Origin: Sphingomonas sp.
GTDB taxonomy: Bacteria; Pseudomonadota; Alphaproteobacteria; Sphingomonadales; Sphingomonadaceae
Direction: 5' to 3'
DNA length: 64,000 bases
NCBI RefSeq assembly: GCF_017304635.1
Contig: NZ_JAFKMA010000001.1
Span: 372,001-436,000 of the forward strand
Below the pieces are notes generated by a model that saw only the letters and a list, made by a program, of their open reading frames with translations, searched no databases and was not told the origin of the DNA. Each line of letters opens with the position of its first letter. Position 1 is the first letter of the stretch. Below, in pieces: positions 49,476 through 57,943 of the stretch. The translations under genes were made by a program, and so were the position numbers.

Positions 49476-50588
49476 ATGTCCGATATTGCAGAGGCCGCGC
49501 TCCGCCGCGGAGAAGACCGTTACCGCATCGAGGTCGCCGACGAATCGCTGGCCTTTCGTTCCATTTCCATCGATGATTTGACGCCGACCGGCGAGCAGCT
49601 TGCCCGCGCGGCAGGCTTCAAGCCGCCAGACGGCGCCGTGGTGCTCCAGATGCTCGCGGACGGTGCGCTCGAGTCGATCCGTCCGGAGGAGGTGGTCGAG
49701 CTTCGCCATCAGGACGGGCGCTTCGTCATCGTCGCAAGCGATCGTCTCTATTTCCTGACGATCGACGGTCAGCGATACGACTGGCCGTGCCGCATCATCA
49801 GTGGCGGCCTGCTCCGCAAGCTTGGCGCTGTGCCGCGCGAGAAGGCGATCTATCTCGAGCGGATCGATCATCCTGATCGGCCGATCGGCGACCATGACTT
49901 GGTCGATCTCGATCGCGATGGCATCGAGTCGTTCATCACGCGCAAGGCGATCTGGAAGCTCAACGTGCATGGCGTCGTGATCGACGTGCCCACGCCGACG
50001 ATCGCAGTTCGCGCGGCGATGGAGCAGGCCGGGTTCGATACCACCAAACCCTGGTACATCTTCTTCAAGGTCGTTGGGGAAGTGAAGCGGGAGGTCGATC
50101 TTGACACTATCCTCGACCTCGAGACGCCGGGGATCGAGAAGCTCAGGCTAACGCCCAAGAATGTCGATAACGGCGAGGCGCCCCCGGCGCCTCGCCGCGA
50201 CTTTGCGCTGCTCGATATCGACACCGCTTATCTCGATCGCCTCGCGCTCAAGTGGGAAACGATCGTCGAAGGCGGTCGCCGCTGGCTACTGATCCGGAAC
50301 TTTGCGGTGCCTGGCGGCTATACGGTGGCGCACACCATGCTCGCCCTCGAAATCCCGTCTGGCTATCCAGGCGCCGCGATCTACGGCTTCTATGCCTATC
50401 CGCCGCTGGCGCTCTCTTCGAACCGGGAGATCGCGAGCACACAGCTCCGTGGCATCCTGCTCGGCGTAGAGTTCCACGGCTGGTCGCGATATCGTGGGCC
50501 GGCCGCACCTTGGAACCCCGTGACGGACAATGTTATTACCCAGCTCGGGCTCGTCGAGGCGGCGTTGGTGAAGGAGGTCGGGGAATGA
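49476..50588 (+). CDS. Triple ubiquitin-like (Multi_ubiq) - E2-like fusion protein
   Basis: A 370-residue protein. Three tandem beta-grasp units: Ubl1 about 15-86 (T-P-T-G-E-Q-L-A-R-A-A-G), Ubl2 about 90-156 (L-T-I-D-G-Q-R-Y), Ubl3 about 158-228 (K-L-N-V-H-G-V-V-I-D-V-P-T-P-T). The latter two end with the family's V-D-L/L-D-L-x-x-x-G-I-E-x-F/L. Residues about 240-368 match the prokaryotic E2 family E: W-E-T-I-V-E-G-G-R-R-W-L-L-I, V-P-G-G-Y, I-P-S-G-Y-P-G-A, W-S-R-Y-R-G-P-A-A-P-W-N-P. There is no cysteine in the E2 part; the only one is C105 in Ubl2. ATG at 49476 after GGAGG. The stop overlaps the next gene (ATGA). Multi_ubiq and E2 are usually separate genes, so this fusion is notable. Confidence 0.82.
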   Translation: MSDIAEAALRRGEDRYRIEVADESLAFRSISIDDLTPTGEQLARAAGFKPPDGAVVLQMLADGALESIRPEEVVELRHQDGRFVIVASDRLYFLTIDGQRYDWPCRIISGGLLRKLGAVPREKAIYLERIDHPDRPIGDHDLVDLDRDGIESFITRKAIWKLNVHGVVIDVPTPTIAVRAAMEQAGFDTTKPWYIFFKVVGEVKREVDLDTILDLETPGIEKLRLTPKNVDNGEAPPAPRRDFALLDIDTAYLDRLALKWETIVEGGRRWLLIRNFAVPGGYTVAHTMLALEIPSGYPGAAIYGFYAYPPLALSSNREIASTQLRGILLGVEFHGWSRYRGPAAPWNPVTDNVITQLGLVEAALVKEVGE

Positions 50589-51988
50589 TGCCCGCCTCGA
50601 CCCTTGCCTTCACCGGTGTCGTGCACCGTGAACTGAAATCCCACCTTTTTCCCGGCGACGGCCGCGAGGCCGCCGCCATCCTGCTCTGCGCCTGCACGCC
50701 CGGGCCGCGCTTGAGGCTACTGGTGCGGGAGGTCATCCCGGTGCCCCATGCAGCGTGCGGGCGGCGCGAGCGCGATGCGATCAGCTGGCCCGGCTATTAT
50801 ATCGAACAGGCGATCGACCGCGGCGAGGCGGAGGGGCTCGCGATCATCCTCCTGCACTCTCATCCTGGCGGCTTGTTCGCCTTTTCGGATGTCGACGATC
50901 AAAGCGACCGCGCCACTATCCCGTGCCTGTTCCAAGCTTATGGCGACAGGCATGGTTCGGCGGTCATGACGCCGAACGGCGCCGTCCGGGCGCGGCTCTA
51001 CGAACCGGATATGATGATCCGCCCGATTGACCTCGTCACCAGCGCGGGGGACGATATCCATTTCTGGTGGTTGGATGACAAAGCGCTGATTGCCCCTGCC
51101 GTCCGGCCCGTCGCCTTTACCGGCGGGATGTCGGCTGAGTTGCGAAGGTTGCACGCGATTTTCGTCGGCGTGTCGGGCACTGGTTCGATCCAGGCCGAGC
51201 AAGCAGCACGTCTCGGCTTCGGCGCGGTGACACTGATCGATTTCGACAAGATCGAACGCAAGAACCTCAACCGTATCCTGAACACTTCAATCGCCGATGC
51301 CGAAGCGGGGCGCCTCAAGGTCGACGCGTTCGCTGGGGCCATCACGGCTTATCGAGGCGCAGACGTCGCCAAGCCGATCACCGCGTCGATCAACACGCGC
51401 GAAGCCGTGCTCGCGGCCAGCCAGGGCGACATTTTATTCTGTTGCGTCGATACGCTGGAAGCCCGGCATATCGCTGATCTCATAGCCGCTGCATTCCTCA
51501 TGCCGCTGTTCGATGTCGGCGTTGTCATTCCCGTCCGGCGGGCTGGAGATGGATTCGCAATCGCTGATGCAGTTGGGCGTATCGACTACGTCCAGCCCGG
51601 TGGCGCCACGCTCGGTGATCGCAAAGTCTACACCCCTGAATCCTTGCGCGCCGAATATCTCCGGCGGGTCGCGCCCGATGCTCATGCACAGGAGCTTGAA
51701 GCCGGCTATATCAAGGGCGCAATCGAAGAGGCACCGGCAGTGATCACCCTAAATATGCGGGCCGCTTCAGCCTGCATGAACGAGTTCATCCTGCGCGCCT
51801 ATCCGTTCCGGCTCGAACCGAACCGTGGTTATGCGCGCACGCGGTTCAGCCTGGCCGCGTGCGACGAAGAGCATTTCGCCGAGGACGATTTCGAAGTTGG
51901 AGCGAATCCGATTCTCGGCCGGGGCGCCCTCGAACCTCTCTTGGGGCTGCCTGCCCTTGCAGCGCTGAAGTCGGCGGGGGCTCGATGA
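50585..51988 (+). CDS. JAB/JAMM peptidase - E1-like (ThiF) adenylyltransferase fusion
   Basis: A 467-residue protein. N-terminal JAB domain with a complete JAMM zinc motif: E28 (candidate), H91-S-H93, S101 and D104 with the canonical spacing. C-terminal ThiF/E1 domain: nucleotide loop G-V-S-G-T-G-S (195-201), D219, N-L-N-R (227-230), K245 and C-V-D-T (287-290). By family knowledge, E1 activates the Ubl C-terminus and JAB removes or matures it. Overlaps of 4 bp with both neighbours indicate obligate co-expression with the Ubl-E2 and DUF6527 genes. Confidence 0.87.
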   Translation: MMPASTLAFTGVVHRELKSHLFPGDGREAAAILLCACTPGPRLRLLVREVIPVPHAACGRRERDAISWPGYYIEQAIDRGEAEGLAIILLHSHPGGLFAFSDVDDQSDRATIPCLFQAYGDRHGSAVMTPNGAVRARLYEPDMMIRPIDLVTSAGDDIHFWWLDDKALIAPAVRPVAFTGGMSAELRRLHAIFVGVSGTGSIQAEQAARLGFGAVTLIDFDKIERKNLNRILNTSIADAEAGRLKVDAFAGAITAYRGADVAKPITASINTREAVLAASQGDILFCCVDTLEARHIADLIAAAFLMPLFDVGVVIPVRRAGDGFAIADAVGRIDYVQPGGATLGDRKVYTPESLRAEYLRRVAPDAHAQELEAGYIKGAIEEAPAVITLNMRAASACMNEFILRAYPFRLEPNRGYARTRFSLAACDEEHFAEDDFEVGANPILGRGALEPLLGLPALAALKSAGAR

Positions 51989-52317
51989 ACCTGCGACGCT
52001 GGTGGCGGAACACCAAAGAGCGGCTGCTTCCCCGTCGCCGATTGCAGATCATTGAAGGGGATACGCTGCCGGCGATGCTGCCGCGCCGTGACCTGGTGGT
52101 TGCGCGCCATGATCAGGAGGATTGGAGCGTCGGCTTGCGTTGCCCCTGCGGGTGCGGGGAGACGATCGAACTCATGCTCTTGCCCGAGGTCAGGCCGCGT
52201 TGGTCCTTGACGCTCGATCAACTCGATCGCCCCAGCCTGTCACCGTCCGTATGGCGGCGGACTGGCTGCCGGTCCCATTTCTGGCTTCGTTGTGGGCGGG
52301 TGACCTGGTGCGAATGA
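51985..52317 (+). CDS. DUF6527 zinc-binding protein of the Ubl operon
   Basis: A 110-residue basic protein. N-terminal Arg-rich helix, then C-P-C-G-C-G-E near 54-60 and a C-terminal C-R-S-H-F-W-L-R-C-G-R-V-T-W-C, giving a likely Cys/His metal site. This matches the DUF6527 family that recurs with Multi_ubiq, E2 and E1/JAB genes. Its activity is not readable here. ATGA overlap with the E1 gene; a hairpin follows the stop by about 30 bp. Confidence 0.78.
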   Translation: MNLRRWWRNTKERLLPRRRLQIIEGDTLPAMLPRRDLVVARHDQEDWSVGLRCPCGCGETIELMLLPEVRPRWSLTLDQLDRPSLSPSVWRRTGCRSHFWLRCGRVTWCE

Positions 52318-52348
52318 ATGGCGTCGGATTGAGTATTACGTGCCGGCG

Positions 52349-52381
52349 GTAAACGTCGATCCTATCGGAGGAGACGTTTAC
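52349..52381. terminator. Hairpin between two convergent defence operons
   Basis: GTAAACGTC (52349-52357) pairs with GACGTTTAC (52373-52381). Likely ends transcription of the plus-strand Ubl operon and perhaps the minus-strand operon. No long T-run. Confidence 0.5.
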
Positions 52382-52512
52382 TTGAGGGGGCCGTGTTTCA
52401 TGCAACGCCTTTGCTGATCGCGCTGGCAATCTCGACCTGCTGATATTCTGAAACCAGGTCTTCTGCGTCCGTGCTATGTGCAAGTGAGGTCGTTTGGATG
52501 CGAGCGTTTTCA

Positions 52513-53463
52513 TCAGATGACGATGGGATAGATCCAGGAGCGCCCGACGCCTTTCGTGGTTTCACGGTGATAGCTACTGCAGTTAGGAAAGATGATGCTT
52601 GCAGCATCGCCCACCAGATTGCGCAGATAGAAGAGGCCAAATCCTACTGCCTGGGGTTTGGTAGCGAGCGGCGCCAGATACAAGTTTGTGAGCTTGCGCT
52701 GCCCATTTAGGCCGCCAAGCGCATCGAGCAGCGACCCGGCTACGACATAGGGGTCGTTGGCGCTCGTGTAGAAATCATCGCCAGCTGCTCTCGGCCGCTC
52801 AGACCAGATGCGGTCCAGCCGGAGTAGGCTCTCATGGTACATGTCGGCGCTGAGTGAGGGAAAACTGTGAAGCTGGACGGGCCGTGCGCTCTCCTTCACC
52901 CGCAGAACATGGGAGATGAGGTGATGGTCATAACCGACACCCAAGATGAGTATGTCGCCCGACATGTCATTGTCATGCGCACCGATATAGCCCGAAACCG
53001 ACCGCACTTGGACATCCTCGCCCATTGAAAAGCGCGTATCCGCTTTTCGCGCATATTGTTCGGGTTCAGTATAGAGGAGATCATATTCCCGAACTCCCTT
53101 TGAGCGAAGCCAGGCCATTAGGTAGAGGATTTGCGGTCTCATGAGGCCGGTGATGTCAACACATAGTCGGCGATCCGTCTCAGGATCATAGCCGCACGCC
53201 TCCATCCCCTGGATGACGACCTCTGCTTCGGTCCCGGCATCAAGCAGATGGGCATTGGACAGATGGGAAATCTCATCTGGCCTGTAGCCATATTCGGGAA
53301 TCACCCACCAGGCATTCCGGCGGGCGGTAAGCTTTTCGAAGACCTTCTGGACTCGCGCGCTCTCATTGTAGGCCGAGATGACGAGATCCCAGTCGCGCTG
53401 CGCGCGCTCGAGCGGCAGCTTCGCGTCAAGCAGTGCCGCGACCATATCTGCGATGGCTGTCAT
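52513..53463 (-). CDS. Unrecognised Rossmann-like protein, last gene of the four-gene operon
   Basis: A 316-residue cytoplasmic protein, no named family recognised. Alternating strand-helix pattern: D-L-V-I-S-A-Y-N-E-S near 26-35, L-C-V-D-I-T-G-L-M-R-P near 98-108, G-D-I-L-I-L-G-V-G-Y-D-H near 168-179, then a C-terminal K-L-T-N-L-Y-L-A-P-L-A-T-K-P-Q-A-V-G-F-G near 257-276. The D-I-T-G and A-T-K-P-Q-A-x-G segments vaguely recall CARF/SAVED-type nucleotide sensors, but this is only a resemblance. Start overlaps the AAA gene stop (ATGA), so it is part of the same unit. Confidence 0.6.
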   Translation of the reverse strand: MTAIADMVAALLDAKLPLERAQRDWDLVISAYNESARVQKVFEKLTARRNAWWVIPEYGYRPDEISHLSNAHLLDAGTEAEVVIQGMEACGYDPETDRRLCVDITGLMRPQILYLMAWLRSKGVREYDLLYTEPEQYARKADTRFSMGEDVQVRSVSGYIGAHDNDMSGDILILGVGYDHHLISHVLRVKESARPVQLHSFPSLSADMYHESLLRLDRIWSERPRAAGDDFYTSANDPYVVAGSLLDALGGLNGQRKLTNLYLAPLATKPQAVGFGLFYLRNLVGDAASIIFPNCSSYHRETTKGVGRSWIYPIVI

Positions 53464-55475
53464 TGGTCGAACAATTCTCCGGCCAGCCGGGTATCGGCGC
53501 TGCCCAACGGCGCGATCATCGCCTCCACGCGCTGCTTAAAGAGGGCGGGCAGCCGGTCCCTGAGATCAGGATCGAAGATGGCATTTGCGAATTCGGTGCC
53601 GAGTTCCATGCTGCCGCGCCGATGCTCGGAAATCTCCCATTTTGGCGCCAGCATCGGGCCAAGTTGATATTTCAGATCGAGATTGCGATTGTTCTTATTT
53701 CTTCGCGGCTCCTTGAGGCGGATCAGATAAGACCAGTTCTCCGAAATCATGAGGACTTTGCGGCTGTTCGGCGTCAGGGAGTCGCTGGCCACACTGAAGG
53801 TACAAAGATCACATTCCGAAGGCACGTTACTAAACCGTACCGTCCGGAATAGAATTGCCAAGCTTTCCACAGCCTCCCTTACGAGCATCCCATCGCTGTC
53901 GGGCTGAGCATCCTCCCAAAACCATGCGGCGCCGTCGCGGACACCCTCGGTTTGAGATCGAATTGAGATTATGCCGCCCGCGAAAGGCTTCTCGCCGGCG
54001 AACTGGGAACGGCGGTAGATATATTTGAGATTGGTGAGGAGGTTACGAGGAATGCCTTGGGACAGATCGACCAATGTGTTGAAGCCGCTATAAGGCACGC
54101 GTTTCCTGAAGTCGCGATACAGCTGTGCCAGAATATCGGAGTCGAAATGCGCGATGAGCTGTGAGAGTTCGCGGGCATCCTCTCGCCGACCGTTGAGCAA
54201 AGCGCGAGCCTGCGCAGCGGCGCGTTGCGCCAACTCGACGGCTTCATCTGAGGTGCGTGGTCTGCGCTTACGGAAATAGAAGACGGCGGCTTTCTCGAGA
54301 TAGAAATTCTCGGGGATCTCCATCTCTGCGAGAATATCGTCTGCCACTTCGGGTGTGATGCCGCGTATTCTAAGAAGGTCGCTTTTGAGCCGCTGGAGAT
54401 AGGGGCGCAGCCGGCTCGGATCGGATCCTGAGACGAGATCCTCTGTAGCGGCCCGCCAATAGTCGCGGCTATCCAACTGCGCAAACTGTCGCGCAATGAC
54501 TGCATCGCCTTCGGCGCCTGGACTTAAGCTCTCGAGTCGCTTCGCAACGAGCTTCGTCACAAGATGCTCATAATCCTTGCGTCTTTCGCGCAGTAGATTG
54601 TCCAGCTCTACCCGTTCGTACTCCGCATCGCGCTTTATGGGCTCGCCCGAGCCCAGCGTATCATAGGTCTTGATGCCGTAGAGCCGCGCGCCGAGCTTGA
54701 TCGTCGCATTGCCCCAACGATAGCGGATCAATGAATTTAGGTAGCGTTGCTGACCGGCGGAAAAATTCTCTAACTCGTCGATCAGATAGACGATCAGGAT
54801 CCCGCCCAATCCCGGCACCAGCTGGGTCATTAGCGCCGGAATGCCGAACACCAGGCGGCCCGTCGAGAAGGTGATGCGTACATCGTCCAGCGTCCCAGAT
54901 AGCGACGCGTTATTCACCGCATAATCGATACCCTTTCTCGCGCGCGTGAGATAGGCGAGCATAGTCTCGATCGAATCGAACTCGCCGGACATGTCGAGGT
55001 CGAACAATTCTCCAACCTGGCTTGCGAAGGCCTGCTCATCGAAACCTTCAAGGCCTTCATCGACATAATCCCGCAGGATACCAATCAGGCTCGTCGCCAG
55101 CCAAAGCTCAAAATAGGTGCCGTAGATCGGTGTCCAGAATTCATCAGTGTGACCTTTGCCGGCGAACTTGTCGATATTGAGCCCGTCGGCTCGTACATAG
55201 ACACCCATGAAGCCATCTTCTTCGATGGCTCGGCGAAGATCGCCGCCACGACGCATGGCTTGGACCGGCGCCGAGATATAGCGCATGAGGTGTGTTTTTC
55301 CGCTACCCTTTCCGCCCAGCAGAAGCATCGGCATCCGCAATGTCGGTTTGAGAATGCCCAGGAGGCCTCCTGGGGAATCTGCGAGATCGACCCATAGCTC
55401 GGCGATCTCTTTATCGGAGAAATCCGAAGCCTTGTTCAGGTCGAACGGATTATCGTGTGTGCGGCGACCTTGCAT
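53460..55475 (-). CDS. ORC/CDC6-like AAA-family ATPase
   Basis: A 671-residue ATPase. N-terminal P-loop G-G-K-G-S-G-K-T-H-L (54-63) and Walker B Y-L-I-D-E-L-E-N (D233, E234), with sensor-like R-Y-R-W-G-N further on. The central and C-terminal parts are helical and Arg rich, with a probable winged-helix region (F-N-T-L-V-D-L-S-Q-G-I-P-R-N-L-L). The layout fits the ORC-CDC6-like ATPases predicted in conflict systems. Third gene of the MTase-PRTase-ATPase operon: 6 bp after the PRTase gene and 4-bp overlap with the next. Confidence 0.75.
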   Translation of the reverse strand: MQGRRTHDNPFDLNKASDFSDKEIAELWVDLADSPGGLLGILKPTLRMPMLLLGGKGSGKTHLMRYISAPVQAMRRGGDLRRAIEEDGFMGVYVRADGLNIDKFAGKGHTDEFWTPIYGTYFELWLATSLIGILRDYVDEGLEGFDEQAFASQVGELFDLDMSGEFDSIETMLAYLTRARKGIDYAVNNASLSGTLDDVRITFSTGRLVFGIPALMTQLVPGLGGILIVYLIDELENFSAGQQRYLNSLIRYRWGNATIKLGARLYGIKTYDTLGSGEPIKRDAEYERVELDNLLRERRKDYEHLVTKLVAKRLESLSPGAEGDAVIARQFAQLDSRDYWRAATEDLVSGSDPSRLRPYLQRLKSDLLRIRGITPEVADDILAEMEIPENFYLEKAAVFYFRKRRPRTSDEAVELAQRAAAQARALLNGRREDARELSQLIAHFDSDILAQLYRDFRKRVPYSGFNTLVDLSQGIPRNLLTNLKYIYRRSQFAGEKPFAGGIISIRSQTEGVRDGAAWFWEDAQPDSDGMLVREAVESLAILFRTVRFSNVPSECDLCTFSVASDSLTPNSRKVLMISENWSYLIRLKEPRRNKNNRNLDLKYQLGPMLAPKWEISEHRRGSMELGTEFANAIFDPDLRDRLPALFKQRVEAMIAPLGSADTRLAGELFDQ

Positions 55476-55481
55476 GGATCC

Positions 55482-56495
55482 TCAAAGCTTGGCGTAACGG
55501 CGAAATGCTGGGAACCAGGACACGCCTGCACCATCCTCACGCCAGATCACGGGTAGCGTATTGTCGGGTGTGTTGTGATGGAAGCCGAGAAGTAGCTGCG
55601 CATCGTTAAAGCCGCAGGGATGCTTCGGCCAGAGCAGCGCGCCGTACGTGCGAACCATCATCCGAAGCTGATCACCGTTGATATGCGGCGGCGCGGCATG
55701 AAGATAGCGAGACGTCGGAGACAGGCACCGATAGGTTTCGTCAAGCTCGAAAACCGCAGCACAGCGCTCGCCGAATACTGACTCTGTCCGCACTCGATCG
55801 AGCCCATCTTGAAGCGCGAACATCGCGAGGTAGTAGAGCTTTGCGTCGGGTTTTAGCTCAAGAAGATTGGCGAGCGCATTCTTGGAATAGGAAATGGCAG
55901 TTCTCGCGGACCCGCAGACATCATCGATGAACACGTACCGGTCGATATCGGGATTGCCCAGCGTAGGCACGGTCGTACCGTCCGGAAGATAGGACCTCGC
56001 GAACATGGCCGTCGCGTCCATAAACTGCGCTTTGCTCAGCCCATTCTCCTGGCGAAAGTAATAAAGAAGATGGACGCCGCTCTCGGAGGGGTTGCCAACT
56101 CCCAGAAACCGGGTGCGCTGGAGAGCCAGCTCAACCGCCGGCACGATCAATGCAGCATCGCGCGTTCCCCCAAGGCTTGCACGAACCTCCTGGATTAAGG
56201 GCGCCATGAACAGGTCGCGAAAAACAGATTGTAGCAGCACACGGGTTTCGATGCTCCCAACGTACAGAAACTGCGAGAGCAGGAAGAGCGCATGAAGCCG
56301 CTCAGTATCGACGTCAATGCCGCTGCGACCGTCGAAATTGGCCAGCCAATGTTCGACATCCGGCCAGCGATTGCGTCCTTCCCACGCCCGCTCGTTAAGG
56401 ATCGTGATACGTCGCCGTAACATCTCCCACGTGTCCTCGGGCGTCACCTCTGCCCCGTCGGGGAGGATGCCATTGAGCTCCTCCAGAATGCTCAT
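55482..56495 (-). CDS. PRTase-like protein (PRTase-CE type)
   Basis: A 337-residue protein. The phosphoribosyltransferase-type loop Y-V-F-I-D-D-V-C-G-S-A-R-T-A (187-200) has the two acidic residues and the small-residue turn that bind PRPP in the fold, and R-x-L-G-V-G-N-P-S-E-S-G (about 129-140) precedes it. I relate it to the PRTase-CE group of predicted conflict-system effectors; whether it is a transferase, hydrolase or nuclease-like effector is unknown. ATGA overlap with the upstream methyltransferase gene. Confidence 0.7.
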   Translation of the reverse strand: MSILEELNGILPDGAEVTPEDTWEMLRRRITILNERAWEGRNRWPDVEHWLANFDGRSGIDVDTERLHALFLLSQFLYVGSIETRVLLQSVFRDLFMAPLIQEVRASLGGTRDAALIVPAVELALQRTRFLGVGNPSESGVHLLYYFRQENGLSKAQFMDATAMFARSYLPDGTTVPTLGNPDIDRYVFIDDVCGSARTAISYSKNALANLLELKPDAKLYYLAMFALQDGLDRVRTESVFGERCAAVFELDETYRCLSPTSRYLHAAPPHINGDQLRMMVRTYGALLWPKHPCGFNDAQLLLGFHHNTPDNTLPVIWREDGAGVSWFPAFRRYAKL

Positions 56496-57943
56496 CGTGT
56501 CTGGCTAGCCTTCCTGAGCACGAGCACCCATTCGCTGACAATTACACCAGCCGTGGCAGCTCTTCGGGTGATGAGACCACGTGAACGAATGTCGTCGATG
56601 ACGACGAGTTTGGTTTCCATGCCCATCTCTTCGAGTATGAATCGAAGATATTCGGATGAAGGGAATCGCTGCCCGCAGACCGTATTGTCACCGATCACGA
56701 GAACCATGTAGCCGCCCTGCTTGAGAACGCGCACGCTTTCGCAGAGCGCGGAGCGCATCTCGACCAGATAGTTTGCGCAAATGGCGGCGCGAAGTGCGTT
56801 CTTGTTGGAGATCACTTCCAGCAGTTGTTCGGCTTCGGGGATGCCCGTCTGGGGTCGGGTAAGGACGTCAGCCTTCGGGAAATGTTCGCGCCCGATCGTT
56901 CGGCGTTCAAGCGCGGTTAGGCCTCGACTACCAGCAAGCCCGAGCCAACCGAGGCTGAGACTTGTCGCGCGAACATATTTCTGGGCACCGGCATAAGGCG
57001 GTGACGTCAGAACTAGGCCAACCGATCCGTCAGCAAGAGGATTTCCGTCTGCGCCCTTCAAGGATCTGGCGTCGTCGCCTGCACAATCGATGCGTACTGG
57101 CACGCCGGCTGGGAGCAGTCGGTCCAGCTCACGAAACCGTTGCCTATTTACTTCCAGCCCTTGAATGAACGTCTCGAGGACATTCCGCGACCGCACCTCA
57201 CCTTTGTCGTGGCGACGAACCGGGACTGAGAAGCGCGGGTCTGCGTGGCTCACTTTGCGCGCTGTGGCTGAGAAAGTGGTCTGGAGCAGGGGCCGCAGAT
57301 GCGCATCGGCAACTTGGTCGATTGCTGCGCGCAAGCGTACCAGCGCACGTATGGTTGCCTCGTCGTACCAGTGGTCAAGGTTCACGACATCGGGCTTGGA
57401 ACGCGCTCTGATCCGAGAAAAGGCATGCCTAATTGTCGACGCGGCTGCTGCTATTGCTTCGTCATCAAGACGGGCAACCTTTGTGGTCGTGATCAGCTTG
57501 GCGAGCGGGTTTACGTCGGCATGGATTGCCCGCCGACCGGAGAGCACGGCTTCCAGCGGCACGGTTCCCGCGCCAGCGAACGGATCAAGAACCACATCGT
57601 CCCGTGACGCCAGTAGTTTTGATGCTAGGAAAAAATGCGCTATCTGCGGCAGTAGTTTTGCCGGGTACGAATGAAGGTAGTGGGTGCCCCGTTCACCGAC
57701 CTTAATCCAGGGTACGAGCTCTCGGAAAGATACCGGGATGGATCGTCGATCACCGTTAAAGCGGCGGAGTAACTGCGCTACTGCCGGCCCGGTGTCGACC
57801 GGATAGGCCGAATCTTTTTCTGTCCGTAAAGGGGCGGTAGCCGCTTCAGAAGACAGTTCGCCCAGCCCGCTACAAATATATTCGCTGCCGCCGAGCGCCG
57901 TTGCGTCCACACCCATCCCCGATTTTATGGCCCCCATCGACAT
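56492..57943 (-). CDS. DNA methyltransferase (amino-MTase with TSPPY motif)
   Basis: A 483-residue protein. SAM-binding motif D-P-F-A-G-A-G (120-126) precedes the catalytic T-S-P-P-Y (313-317), an order compatible with N4-cytosine or N6-adenine DNA methylases. R-K-V-S-H-A-D-P-R-F-S-V-P (about 229-241) is another conserved block of this type. No restriction endonuclease is adjacent, so it may instead mark self for the downstream PRTase-ATPase-Rossmann proteins. First gene of the operon. The ATG at 57943 has two further in-frame Met codons close by. Lower G+C than the backbone. Confidence 0.85.
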   Translation of the reverse strand: MSMGAIKSGMGVDATALGGSEYICSGLGELSSEAATAPLRTEKDSAYPVDTGPAVAQLLRRFNGDRRSIPVSFRELVPWIKVGERGTHYLHSYPAKLLPQIAHFFLASKLLASRDDVVLDPFAGAGTVPLEAVLSGRRAIHADVNPLAKLITTTKVARLDDEAIAAAASTIRHAFSRIRARSKPDVVNLDHWYDEATIRALVRLRAAIDQVADAHLRPLLQTTFSATARKVSHADPRFSVPVRRHDKGEVRSRNVLETFIQGLEVNRQRFRELDRLLPAGVPVRIDCAGDDARSLKGADGNPLADGSVGLVLTSPPYAGAQKYVRATSLSLGWLGLAGSRGLTALERRTIGREHFPKADVLTRPQTGIPEAEQLLEVISNKNALRAAICANYLVEMRSALCESVRVLKQGGYMVLVIGDNTVCGQRFPSSEYLRFILEEMGMETKLVVIDDIRSRGLITRRAATAGVIVSEWVLVLRKASQTR

